64,000 nucleotides of DNA from Pelagibius sp. Alg239-R121. GTDB taxonomy: Bacteria > Pseudomonadota > Alphaproteobacteria > Kiloniellales > Kiloniellaceae. Positions 1-8,346 of this stretch are shown here, in pieces (positions within the stretch are counted from its first letter, which is position 1; every line of letters begins with the position of its first letter). Location: positions 1 through 64,000 of the forward strand of contig NZ_CAMZOF010000013.1 of NCBI RefSeq assembly GCF_947331435.1. The letters are read 5' to 3'. The notes beneath the pieces were generated by a model. The model searched no databases and was not told where the DNA came from. It saw nothing but the letters and a program-made list of their open reading frames with translations. The translations under genes were made by a program, and so were the position numbers.

Positions 1-151
1 AGCCTCCCAAATCATTAGGAGAACTGAATCATTGACCGAAGCGGCGATCAAGAGGCCTTTTTCAACATCATCTCCGCAGTTCGGTCATTCGCAACTTCAT
101 GGATTCAAATTTCCAGCAAGGTGTGGTTCAAATGGGTATGTGGAGTTACCT

Positions 152-483
152 ATGTCTGATTGCAACTGGCTGACCGAACACCAACTTAAGCGCATCAAGT
201 CTCAGCTCCCAAGGCCTTGGGGCAGACCCCGTGTAGACGATCGGCAGGTCATCAGTGGAGTAATACGCGTTGTCCGGAACGGATGAAGTGGCGGAATGCA
301 CCGAAAGTCGATGACCCGCACAAGGCCCTGTTCCAAAATCTTGTTCAAACGGCGCCGCAAGATCGAGAACAAGTCTGCAATGTTCAAAGATTGGCGATGC
401 ATAGCAACTAGATACGAGCGATGCGCACAAACATTCATGTCGGCAATCTGTAACGCTCCCACCGTCATCTTCTGGACCACACC
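152..483 (+). pseudogene. Decayed IS5-family transposase remnant
   Basis: The 5' part reads as the start of an IS5-group transposase (MSDCNWLTEHQLKRIKSQLP, then GRPRVDDRQVISGVI...RNG). The next block, MKWRNAPKVDDPHKALFQN, is in another frame. The typical C-terminal end (RRRKIENKSAMFKDWR, then TRYERCAQTFMSAIC and TVIFW) follows directly in a third frame. About 150-170 central residues, including the DDE catalytic core, are missing. What is left is therefore an internally deleted, frameshifted fossil. I could not recognise terminal inverted repeats at either side. Confidence 0.75.
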
Positions 484-578
484 AGGTAAAGACAAAGAAC
501 GCTGCACGCAGTGGAAGGATGGGGTAATCTTCGCCGGGGAAGAGGGCCTTGCCGGTCCTGGTTCAGGGGGATCGAAGA

Positions 579-2081
579 GTGGTCGAACATTTGCACCAGA
601 CAGACGAACCGGGGAAAGAACCGTCGGAACACGAATTGGGGCGAGGCGGATGTCCGGCCGAATTCACCGACGAAGAGTTGGCGCAGGTTCTCGCCTCTCA
701 CGCCCTTTGGCTGGACTCGGATGGTGATCAGGGTGAGCAGGCGGATCTTCGAAATGCCTGGTTGCCGGAAGCAGAATTGATCGATGCGGATCTGCGCCGC
801 GCGCTGCTTGAAAACGCTAACCTCACCAACGCCGACCTCACCGGTGCCGATCTTCGTGACGCCGATCTTCGTGGTGCGACGCTCTCGCCGGTCAAGGGGC
901 TCCAGGTCCAACAACTTGCCGGAGCCGACCTGACGGATGCGTTGGTGGAACCGGAGGCTGCCAGGTTCGTTGGCCTGGACTACGTTGCCGAGATTTCCCG
1001 GCATGGACGCGGCGTATTTCTCGGGGTGGTGGGCGGTTGCGTGTATGCCTGGCTGGCGCTTGCGACCACGACCGATCTGGCGTTGGTGGTCAACGCCTCC
1101 TCGACACAGCTGCCAATTATTCAGACTGAAGTTCCAATAGCGGGCTTTTTCCTGGCAGCGCCTGTCGTCCTGCTGGGCATCTACATCTACCTGCATATGT
1201 ACCTGCAGCGCTTGTGGCGCGGATTGTCCAAGCTGCCCGCCTTTTTCCCGGACGCTTTTTCGTTGGATGAAAAGGCTTATCCCTGGCTGCTAACCAGCTT
1301 GCTTCGGCTTTACATGCAGCGCCTCACCGTAAACCGGCCGCCGCTCTGGTGGCTGCAGGTCGGGATCTCAGTCATTTGCGCCTGGGTGCTGGTCCCCTTG
1401 ACGGTGTTTCTGTTTTGGCTCCGTTATCTGCCCAAGCATGATTGGATCGGCAGCTTCGGCCTCTCCATTCTCGTGGTTCTGGCCTTCTGGACGGGGTGCT
1501 CCATGTACCGGATCACCAAAGCCACGTTGCTTGGTGAACGTGCGCGATGGCGGCCTTCTGAGCGCCTGCCGGAAATCGGCGTCGCGGTATTCATGGCAAT
1601 CATGACCTTTACGGGTTCCTACATCGCGTTAACTGCCCAGCGTCCGATCGAGGGCGTGGGCTTTCGTCTCTACGCCGATCTTCAGGGGGCCGAGTTGAAC
1701 GAAGTTGCCTTGTCCGGAATCAACCTCCGCGCGGCCAACCTGCGGAATGCAAAGCTGGAACGCGCAGATCTGAGCGCCACGCTGCTCGATGGCGCCGATC
1801 TGCGCGGCACAAATTTGCGTGCCATCAATCTTTCCTCCGCCAGTGTCGAGGGGGCCGATTTTCGCCGTGCAGATCTCTGGTACGCGGACCTGCGAAAAAG
1901 CAGCCTGCGCGGATCTGATTTCCGCCGCGCCAATCTGCAGTTTGCCCGCTTCGCCGGTGCCGATTTGAGCGCGAGTGATCTAACCGATGCGAAACAACTC
2001 GCCCAGAGCGAGCTTGAAGAGGCCTGCGGCGACGCGGCTACCAAATTACCGCCTCAAACTCTCCTCGACACCTGCGAGTAA
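579..2081 (+). CDS. Membrane pentapeptide-repeat protein
   Basis: This is about 500 aa. An N-terminal pentapeptide block (A(D/N)L-type repeats such as LIDADLRRALLENANLTNAD) is followed by a central membrane region with four or so hydrophobic helices. A second, longer block of A(D/N)LXX repeats makes up the last ~130 residues. The repeats should form right-handed quadrilateral beta helices on the cytoplasmic side. The biochemical role is unknown; pentapeptide proteins range from scaffolds to gyrase-protecting factors, and nothing here selects one. There is no ATG near the start. GTG 579 has an AGGGGG Shine-Dalgarno 8 nt upstream; TTG 549 is the alternative. The gene is convergent with the radical SAM gene. 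Confidence 0.8.
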   Translation: MVEHLHQTDEPGKEPSEHELGRGGCPAEFTDEELAQVLASHALWLDSDGDQGEQADLRNAWLPEAELIDADLRRALLENANLTNADLTGADLRDADLRGATLSPVKGLQVQQLAGADLTDALVEPEAARFVGLDYVAEISRHGRGVFLGVVGGCVYAWLALATTTDLALVVNASSTQLPIIQTEVPIAGFFLAAPVVLLGIYIYLHMYLQRLWRGLSKLPAFFPDAFSLDEKAYPWLLTSLLRLYMQRLTVNRPPLWWLQVGISVICAWVLVPLTVFLFWLRYLPKHDWIGSFGLSILVVLAFWTGCSMYRITKATLLGERARWRPSERLPEIGVAVFMAIMTFTGSYIALTAQRPIEGVGFRLYADLQGAELNEVALSGINLRAANLRNAKLERADLSATLLDGADLRGTNLRAINLSSASVEGADFRRADLWYADLRKSSLRGSDFRRANLQFARFAGADLSASDLTDAKQLAQSELEEACGDAATKLPPQTLLDTCE

Positions 2082-2152
2082 CGTCGTCTCATCTCTGCGT
2101 TATTCTCGCCCATTGCTCTTCGTTGCACCTTCGGCCGTCGGCACCCGGCGGA

Positions 2153-3235
2153 TCAAAAGAGATCGAACTGCCTTGGATCTTTTGCCGGCGGTTGAAACTT
2201 TGAACAATCGACCTTGGGCTCCTCATGGTTCAGGCCCAGGCGTTTCGTCGCCCGCTCGAAGCGGCGGGCCAGCAGGTCGGCGAACACGCCCTTGCCGGTC
2301 ATGCGTTGCCCCCACTTGCTGTCGTAGAGTTTGCCGCCGCGGGATTCGCGCAGAATGTTGAGGATACGGTTCTTGCGGTCGGGTGCATGGACGTCGAGCC
2401 AGTCGTTGAACAGCTCCTTGATCTCCAGCGGCAGCCGCAAAAGGATGTAACCGGCCCAACGCGCGCCGTTTGTCGAAGCTGCTTCGAGAATCGCTTCCAA
2501 TTCGTGGTCGTTCAGGCTTGGAATCATGGGAGCCGCTAGGACGCCGCAGGGAATGCCGGCTTCGTTCAGTGTCCGGATAGCTTCCAGGCGTTTGGCCGGC
2601 GTGCTGGCCCTGGGCTCCATGCGCCTTGCAAGGTCGCCGTCCAGGGTCGTAACCGAGAGAAAGACGCGCACCAGTCCCTCGCGTGCCATAGGTGCCAGAA
2701 TGTCGATGTCGCGGGTGACCATGTGTGATTTGGTGACGATCCCCAAAGGATGTTTGGTTTCGGCCAGGACCTGGAGAATTTGACGGGTAATCTCCAGACG
2801 GCGCTCGATCGGCTGATAGGGGTCGGTATTGGTGCCCAGCGCCATGGCCGCAGGCCGGTATGACGGCTTTCCCAACTCGGCACGCAGCAACTCCGCCGCC
2901 CTGTGTTTTGCGACCAGCTTGGTTTCAAAATCGAGGCCCGGCGACATGCCGAGATAGGCATGGGTTGGGCGGGCGAAGCAATAAACGCAGCCGTGTTCGC
3001 AACCCCGGTAAGGATTGATCGAGCGATCGAAAGGAAGATCCGGCGAGTCGTTGCGGGCGATGACCTTGCGGCTGCTATCCGGAGAGACTGTGGTGCGCAG
3101 TGGCGGAAGTTCGTCCGGGTCGGCGCTGCCCCAGCCGTCATCTACAGTCAGGCGTTCCTCTGCATCGAATCTCGGCTTCGGGTTTCCGACCGCACCCCGG
3201 CCCTTCTTCGGCTTTGCGAAAATGGCTTCGTCCAT
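2153..3235 (-). CDS. PA0069-type radical SAM protein
   Basis: A 360-aa radical SAM enzyme related to the spore photoproduct lyase-like PA0069/Rv2578c family. The [4Fe-4S]/SAM motif is GCEHGCVYCFAR, with cysteines near residues 79, 83 and 86 (CX3CX2C, as in the SPL group). It is preceded by FDRSINPYRGC, typical of this family. The substrate is not established; a DNA repair or damage-response role is inferred. I chose ATG 3235 (MDEAIFAKPKKG) because the longer start at 3277 would bury a LexA box inside the coding region. The box at 3261-3275 suggests SOS control. From memory, PA0069 itself belongs to the Pseudomonas LexA regulon. Confidence 0.85.
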   Translation of the reverse strand: MDEAIFAKPKKGRGAVGNPKPRFDAEERLTVDDGWGSADPDELPPLRTTVSPDSSRKVIARNDSPDLPFDRSINPYRGCEHGCVYCFARPTHAYLGMSPGLDFETKLVAKHRAAELLRAELGKPSYRPAAMALGTNTDPYQPIERRLEITRQILQVLAETKHPLGIVTKSHMVTRDIDILAPMAREGLVRVFLSVTTLDGDLARRMEPRASTPAKRLEAIRTLNEAGIPCGVLAAPMIPSLNDHELEAILEAASTNGARWAGYILLRLPLEIKELFNDWLDVHAPDRKNRILNILRESRGGKLYDSKWGQRMTGKGVFADLLARRFERATKRLGLNHEEPKVDCSKFQPPAKDPRQFDLF

Positions 3236-3260
3236 GTGTTCCAGAGTATCCCAAATATAG

Positions 3261-3275
3261 GAACAAAACAAGAAC
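3261..3275 (-). promoter_or_regulatory. Alphaproteobacterial LexA (SOS) box
   Basis: On the minus strand the site reads GTTC, seven bases, GTTC. This is an exact match to the direct-repeat LexA operator of Alphaproteobacteria. It lies 26 bp upstream of the radical SAM start codon, where a repressor would block the promoter; TATATT just downstream could be part of the -10. Confidence 0.75.
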
Positions 3276-3372
3276 ATTAGACTCTGTTTCGAGAACCGTC
3301 AGCGGATAAAATGCGAGAAGGATCGTTCTCGATTGAGGCGATCAAGATCAACCGGTGTCGCAGGAAAAGCGG

Positions 3373-5385
3373 TCACTCGGCTGGTGCTTTCGAACGCCAA
3401 TGGTACTCGCGCCGGTAAAACATCCGATGCGCGGTCTGGGTGATTGCGACCGCCTCTTCAGCCAGGTCCTCTGCCGGTGCCGGCAACTGGGTCGTGGTCC
3501 CGCCCTTCGGCGGCATCCGATAGCCCTTGATATCGCCGGTTGGCTCCAGCACCACGATCTGATCTTTCCTGCCGTAGGCGACGGAATAATTGTGGGCCAT
3601 GGCGATGCGGCCGCCGCCAGCCGGGACACGCCGCAGGTCGACACCGAAGAAGGGGTTGTCGTAACTCAATGACAGCAGGCCCAGTAGGGTCGGCGCTACG
3701 TCCAGGCTGGAGCCGAGCACGGCTGAGCGCTGCGGCGTTATGTGCTTTGGCGCGTAGATCAGAAGAGGAATGTGAAACCACTCGACGGGCACACGCGCCG
3801 AGCCGTTGATTTTTGGTTCGTGATCCGCCACGAAGACGAAAAGCGTGTCGTCGAACCAGGGGCGCCCACGGGCTCTTTCAATGAAGTCGCCAAAGGCCCA
3901 GTCGGCATAGCTTGCCGTGTTCTCGATCCGGCCCCGGTCTTCACGCCAGGGGACATTGTCGTGCGGAAACTTATAGGGGCGATGGTTTGAAACGGTCAGA
4001 AGAGAAAGAAGGAACGGCTTGCCTTCGCCCCGTTCGATCTGTTCCAGGCTGTGGGCATGTTCATCGAGGCGCTTCAAGGCTTCGGTGAAGAGAAACTCAT
4101 CGGCAACCCCCCAGATGGTCTTAAAGGCATCCGGATCCGCGATGTCTCTCTGATCCCACTGATGGTCGAACCCGATGCCTTTCCAGAACCTGCCCATATT
4201 GTCGAACACGTTGAGCCCGCCGTAGAGGAATGCGGAGTCGTAGCCCATATCCTTGAGCAGAAACGGGAGGGAGTTCATGCCCTCCGAGCCGGCCCGGCGT
4301 GTGGTCGAGATCCCCGGGATCGGTGTGAAAGACGTGAGAATGGCTTCGAGGCCGCGCACCGTACGGTCACCGGTCGCATAAATGTTTTCGAAAAACAGGC
4401 CGTCCTTTGCCAGGCGATCCAGGTTCGGGCTGATTGAAACGCCGCGGTCGTTGTCGAGGCTGTCAACGAAGGTCGCACCAAAAGATTCTTCGATCACGAT
4501 GACGATGTTCAGCGGTTTGAAGTCCGCAGGCCGGCCATTGTCGACCTGCCGCAGCAGGCTGCGTTTATCCGGCGGCGCCATGTTGCTGGTGTTGTCCTGG
4601 CGTACGGCGGTGCGCATGATCGGGATTGCGTCTTGTTCGGCAATGCCCGGGTAGCGGCCATCGTAGTCTTCGTCGTTGGTCAGGAAGGCGTAAAACAGGG
4701 ACCAGACCGGGTTCGATGCAATCTCGTTGACCTGGCGGTTTTCAAAGCTGGCCAACGGCCCGTTCCAGACCATGCCGGCACTGAGTGCCGTGGCTATGCC
4801 GGCAAATGCCAGAGCTCTCCGGCGCTGCCCCTTTGCTTCGGGGCGTGTCAAAGCTTGCGAGAGCAAGCGGCGCAGCGGAAGGTAGATACAGACGGCGGCG
4901 AGCCCGATGAGCGGAAGATAGAGGGAGAGATTGAAACTCTCATGCAAATTGCCGATGACTTCGCGGGGGAAGATCAGATAGCTGACGGCAATGCCGTTAA
5001 AGAGGCTGTCGAACTCGTGCCAGAAAAAGTAGGTTGCGACAGTGGTAAACAGCGCGACGAAAGCTGTCGCAATCACGAACAGGTGGGCGAACAGTTTCGG
5101 GGCGGCGCTGCGCCAGAAATCCTTCGGCAACACGAATGCCGGAAGGAAGATGACGGCCACCACAAATGTCATGGCAATATCCAGTGGCACGGCCGTCAGG
5201 ACCGCCGCGCTCAGTTCTTCCCAACTGGCTTTGGTCGTCAATGCCAGCCAGGCTGCGAGGCCGAAACGGGTGAGGCTGCCGAGCAGAGTGACCAGGAGAA
5301 CACAGCGGAGCCAAAAGCCAAACTTTGGTGACAACCCCGGCTGTCCGGAGCCGGAACTGCCTGGTTCGGGAGAGACTTCATTCAT
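3373..5385 (-). CDS. LTA synthase-like membrane phosphoglycerol transferase
   Basis: This 670-aa protein has about five N-terminal membrane helices within residues 24-205 and a large extracytoplasmic sulfatase-fold domain after residue ~290. The alkaline-phosphatase-superfamily metal site starts at NIVIVIEESFG (Glu ~300). The expected nucleophilic threonine lies in ATGDRTVRGLEAIL (Thr ~342), and VADHEPKI supplies later metal ligands. The architecture matches LtaS and the OpgB/MdoB phosphoglycerol transferases. In a Gram-negative the likely job is transfer of phosphoglycerol to periplasmic glucans or another envelope glycan. The acceptor cannot be told from the sequence. The gene is immediately downstream of the PEP-CTERM protease on the same strand. 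Confidence 0.85.
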   Translation of the reverse strand: MNEVSPEPGSSGSGQPGLSPKFGFWLRCVLLVTLLGSLTRFGLAAWLALTTKASWEELSAAVLTAVPLDIAMTFVVAVIFLPAFVLPKDFWRSAAPKLFAHLFVIATAFVALFTTVATYFFWHEFDSLFNGIAVSYLIFPREVIGNLHESFNLSLYLPLIGLAAVCIYLPLRRLLSQALTRPEAKGQRRRALAFAGIATALSAGMVWNGPLASFENRQVNEIASNPVWSLFYAFLTNDEDYDGRYPGIAEQDAIPIMRTAVRQDNTSNMAPPDKRSLLRQVDNGRPADFKPLNIVIVIEESFGATFVDSLDNDRGVSISPNLDRLAKDGLFFENIYATGDRTVRGLEAILTSFTPIPGISTTRRAGSEGMNSLPFLLKDMGYDSAFLYGGLNVFDNMGRFWKGIGFDHQWDQRDIADPDAFKTIWGVADEFLFTEALKRLDEHAHSLEQIERGEGKPFLLSLLTVSNHRPYKFPHDNVPWREDRGRIENTASYADWAFGDFIERARGRPWFDDTLFVFVADHEPKINGSARVPVEWFHIPLLIYAPKHITPQRSAVLGSSLDVAPTLLGLLSLSYDNPFFGVDLRRVPAGGGRIAMAHNYSVAYGRKDQIVVLEPTGDIKGYRMPPKGGTTTQLPAPAEDLAEEAVAITQTAHRMFYRREYHWRSKAPAE

Positions 5386-5430
5386 TTTAGGGGACAGATC
5401 CTTTTTGATCCCAACGGGCTGGAATAGGCT

Positions 5431-6441
5431 CTAGGCGCGCAGGCGCCGTCCGGCAAAGCCCGATATCACCAGCAGTCCTGCGACAAAGAGAATTGCGGTT
5501 GATGGCTCTGAAACAGCGATCTGGGGGTTTTCGAAGGACACGCCGTTCCGTGACAGAAAATCGATGGTGTCGGGCCGGGACAGCGGCGCATTGAGCTCCA
5601 GCGAGCCGTAGCGGCCGTAAGGTGTGCCTTCGTCATCGTCGGGGTGCGTGCCCGCTGAATTGATCCCGACCAGCCGGTAACCCTGGCCGAAGTCGGCGAA
5701 GACACCGCCGCCGGAATCGCCTGGAACACCGATCCCTTCCAGCGCGATTGGAAGGGGGTCGGAAATGGTCTCGTCCTCCGCAAGCTCGGCCAGGCTGCTG
5801 GAGTCTCCCGAAGGATCGTCGAAATCGGTCAGAATAACGCCACGGATCTCGGGTTCATCGGCATCCATCGGCCCGATCGCATCGGCGGTATTTTGCGCTG
5901 CCCGGCGCCGGCCGTCCTGCTCCAACTCATCAGGGTCGATGTCCGCACCCGTGCCGGTGACGCCGTACCCGACGACGGTCACGACCTTGCCGACGATGTT
6001 CGACAGGTTGATTTTGGCTGGTTCAATGTTGGTGATCGGCGTCTCAAGTGTGATCACCGCGACATCATTGGCGTTATCCACGGGGCTGTAGTACTGGGGC
6101 AGAATCTCGACCGATTTGATGCTACCCACCGCGTCGATGGCTTTGTTCACGTCGGCACCGAAGAGGATGGGCGACCCCAGCACTTCGTTGTCCAGCTTGC
6201 CGTCGCGGTTCTCGTCAACAACGTGGGCGGCTGTCAAAAGCTTGTCAGGAGCGACCAACACGGCCGAACCGCCGATGAGCGGCAGATATCCGACCGAGGT
6301 AAACTGGGCGCCTAATTTGAGGTAAAGCGCTTCCGGTGCGTCATGCCGGATTGCGACGGCCTGTGCCTGCGCGGACAGGGCTGTCACGGCGATTGAGCCG
6401 ACCGCCGCTGCAACGACGGCCGGGGGGAGGCGAAATAGCAT
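5431..6441 (-). CDS. Trypsin-like protease with PEP-CTERM anchor
   Basis: This 336-aa secreted protein has a signal peptide up to about residue 28 (ALSAQAQA) and an S1 chymotrypsin-fold domain with a complete catalytic triad. The triad is His73 in LLTAAHVVD, Asp126 in NANDVAVITLE and Ser243 in GVPGDSGGGVF. The C-terminus is a PEP-CTERM-type sorting signal: SEPST at about 311, a hydrophobic helix, then GRRLRA. Exosortase would cleave it and attach the protein to the surface; no exosortase gene lies in this window. An acidic, flexible loop sits between the Asp and Ser blocks (residues ~165-225). Confidence 0.88.
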   Translation of the reverse strand: MLFRLPPAVVAAAVGSIAVTALSAQAQAVAIRHDAPEALYLKLGAQFTSVGYLPLIGGSAVLVAPDKLLTAAHVVDENRDGKLDNEVLGSPILFGADVNKAIDAVGSIKSVEILPQYYSPVDNANDVAVITLETPITNIEPAKINLSNIVGKVVTVVGYGVTGTGADIDPDELEQDGRRRAAQNTADAIGPMDADEPEIRGVILTDFDDPSGDSSSLAELAEDETISDPLPIALEGIGVPGDSGGGVFADFGQGYRLVGINSAGTHPDDDEGTPYGRYGSLELNAPLSRPDTIDFLSRNGVSFENPQIAVSEPSTAILFVAGLLVISGFAGRRLRA

Positions 6442-6495
6442 TTTGGGTACCTGTTAATTTGAATTGAATGCTTTGGCGTAAAAATGTCTTCGGTT

Positions 6496-6951
6496 TCAGC
6501 CGGCGATCTGATGGCCGCGGTTCTCCAGGCATTTGGAGACAATGCTCTCGCGCTTGTTCCAGCTGTCGAACCCACTGTCGACCGCGGCAACGGTGGTTCC
6601 GATGACCGCACCGGCAAGGGCGCCTTCTAGGCCGCCGCCCAATGCGCCCAGCCCGGTTCCGATGACGGCGCCCGCGCCGGCTTTGGTTAAGGCATGGTCA
6701 TTGGTGTAGCTGTAGGTCCGGGCGAGTTCCTGACAGGCCGCAAGATCGCTGTCGTAGCGGGCAAGCTGCTCGGGTCCGATTGCCGGATTTTCGAGATCGA
6801 CGACGGGACGATAGTCGGCACCGGAGTTTCCACATGCCGAGAGGCTGACCGCCAGAACGGCGCTAAGCCCGACCAGTTTTAGATGTGATGCCGACTGCCG
6901 AAGCCGGTAACGGGGGAAAAGCCGGTGAGGGCGCAGAAGGTGAAGGCTCAT
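6496..6951 (-). CDS. Glycine-zipper lipoprotein
   Basis: A 151-aa protein with a hydrophobic signal ending in a lipobox (VSLSAC, Cys ~40), so it is likely lipidated and anchored in the outer membrane. The C-terminal half contains a glycine-zipper stretch (GAGAVIGTGLGALGGG followed by ALAGAVIGTTVAA), as in Rickettsia 17-kDa antigen-like lipoproteins and OmpA-associated lipoproteins. Two further cysteines (in AACQEL and SKCLENRG) could form a disulfide. The N-terminus before the hydrophobic core is long and basic (about 25 residues), so the true start could be downstream. The function is not known. It is divergent from the LytTR regulator. Confidence 0.75.
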   Translation of the reverse strand: MSLHLLRPHRLFPRYRLRQSASHLKLVGLSAVLAVSLSACGNSGADYRPVVDLENPAIGPEQLARYDSDLAACQELARTYSYTNDHALTKAGAGAVIGTGLGALGGGLEGALAGAVIGTTVAAVDSGFDSWNKRESIVSKCLENRGHQIAG

Positions 6952-7127
6952 GAGTGGGGTCTCCCAAATTTCATTTACAGTCCGGGTGGAATGCCCGTGA
7001 AACTGCAGTATTGTTTGGGTTGAGCCGGTGAGCCGGGCAAATGCCCATTCATGAAATAGTCGTAACTTGCGTGAAAACGCCCGAGCGGATAGTTACATGC
7101 AGCGCGAAACAAGCAGCTGTACGTTTC

Positions 7128-8027
7128 ATGAAGCACGAAATTGGCATAGCACCTGTCCGCAAAGGCCTGGTTTGGGCCTTCGGGATGGCGGCATTCCTGA
7201 CTTCGCTCGATTTCCTCGACGATGAAACGTCGAATTTCGAAGCCGTGGTCTACTACCCCACCGCCGTTGCCTGTGCGACCATCGCTCTCTATCTCACCGC
7301 GTATTTCATTCGGAGCAGGCCGAAATACCGGTCCTTTTCGATCTCCCGGGAGGTCTTGACGGTCATGATCGCCTGTGTTCCAGCCACGATCGTTGTTGTC
7401 ATGCTGGATCTCTATGTGAATCCGGATCTGGGGCAGGAGATCGCCGAAGCACCGGACGAAAAGACAGAACTGATTATCAGCAGCGTCATCGAAAGCTACT
7501 TCTCGTCGATACTGTTTCTTTCGGTCCTGTGGTTTTTTCTATCGAATGCCGGTCGCAAAGGCGAAGTTACCCAGGTTTCTGCGGCTGGCGAGAGGACCTC
7601 GCTGGCTGAGGCTCCGCCGGCTGAGCCTTCCCAGGCGTTGCCCGCCGATACCGAAACCGAGATCGACACGGCCATCCGGCCAGAAGTAACCGAACAGGTG
7701 GCTGCGAGCGACACGCCTTTGATTGCCCGCTTTCCGAAGCTTCAGGGACAGAAAATCCGCGCACTCGAGGCACAGGAACATTACGTCAAGGTCTACACCG
7801 ATAAGACCGAGGAGCTGGTCCTCTATCGCTTTGCCGATGCGGTGCGCGATGTCGAAGACCTGAGCGGTCTGCAGGTCCATCGTTCATTCTGGGTTGCCTG
7901 TGAAGCCGTGGTATCGGCCAAGCGCGAGGGCCGGAAGATCAAGCTGGTCCTTCACGACGGGCTGGAAGTACCGGTCAGCAAAACACACCGGCCTGCGGCA
8001 GAGGCGGCGGGCCTGATCAACTTTTGA
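7128..8027 (+). CDS. Membrane-anchored LytTR transcriptional regulator
   Basis: About 300 aa. Four predicted membrane helices cover residues ~15-135 (including FGMAAFLTSLDFL, YYPTAVACATIALYLTAYFI, VLTVMIACVPATIVVVMLDLYV and SSILFLSVLWFFLS). A linker rich in Ala, Pro and Glu follows, then a C-terminal LytTR DNA-binding domain (IRALEAQEHYVKVYT, then LVLYRFADAVRDVE, VHRSFWVAC and KLVLHDGLEVPVSKTHR). Regulators of this build sense membrane signals without a kinase. ATG 7041 gives 29 more residues but lies inside a small GGGCA/TGCCC hairpin; neither start has a strong Shine-Dalgarno. The targets are unknown. Confidence 0.82.
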   Translation: MKHEIGIAPVRKGLVWAFGMAAFLTSLDFLDDETSNFEAVVYYPTAVACATIALYLTAYFIRSRPKYRSFSISREVLTVMIACVPATIVVVMLDLYVNPDLGQEIAEAPDEKTELIISSVIESYFSSILFLSVLWFFLSNAGRKGEVTQVSAAGERTSLAEAPPAEPSQALPADTETEIDTAIRPEVTEQVAASDTPLIARFPKLQGQKIRALEAQEHYVKVYTDKTEELVLYRFADAVRDVEDLSGLQVHRSFWVACEAVVSAKREGRKIKLVLHDGLEVPVSKTHRPAAEAAGLINF

Positions 8028-8286
8028 TCCGAGCGCGCGGAGCTTCTCGATAGAACCGATAAAGAAGGCAAATCGTCTTCCAGCTATCTGAAGCGAAGCC
8101 TAATCCGCGCTTTTCACAGGATCCGTAATAAGCGTTCAGACTCAATAGCGCGATGGCTTGGGCAGCGCGGTTTAATGCCGCCGAGCGCGGTCCGGTCAGC
8201 TTGAAACTGTGCGCTGATCTGTTGGCGGGTGCTGCCGGGTCGCGCAGCAAATTCTCCGGCAAGCAACCCTGGCTGCGCTAACGCCT
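8028..8286. other. Gene-free upstream region of the ROK locus
   Basis: Together with the promoter at 8290-8333 this makes a 319-bp gap between the LytTR gene and the ROK gene. The small minus-strand open frame here has no recognisable domain or ribosome-binding site. I see no RNA gene in it. Confidence 0.5.
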
Positions 8287-8289
8287 CAC

Positions 8290-8317
8290 TTGACAGCATA
8301 CTTAGAGTTTATATTAT
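8290..8317 (+). promoter_or_regulatory. Sigma70-type promoter of the ROK/TRAP/sulfatase locus
   Basis: A perfect -35 (TTGACA, 8290-8295) is followed after 16 bp by TATTAT (8312-8317), a 5/6 match to the -10. The start codon of the ROK gene is 30 bp further on. Confidence 0.6.
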
Positions 8318-8333
8318 TAATTAACTTAATTAA
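8317..8333 (+). promoter_or_regulatory. 17-bp palindrome, candidate ROK operator
   Basis: TTAATTAA, C, TTAATTAA is a palindrome apart from its central base. It begins at the last base of the -10 element and so covers the transcription start. AT-rich palindromes in this position fit NagC/Mlc-type ROK repressors, so autoregulation by the adjacent gene is the simplest reading. Confidence 0.55.
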
Positions 8334-8346
8334 AAAATTATTGGCA

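Noticed and set aside
465-1196. 243-aa minus-strand open frame at the left edge
   Set aside because: It is antisense to the pentapeptide-repeat gene, whose repeat periodicity proves the plus-strand frame.
8017-8262. 81-aa minus-strand open frame upstream of the ROK gene
   Set aside because: There is no similarity to a known family and no Shine-Dalgarno. It overlaps the LytTR gene end.
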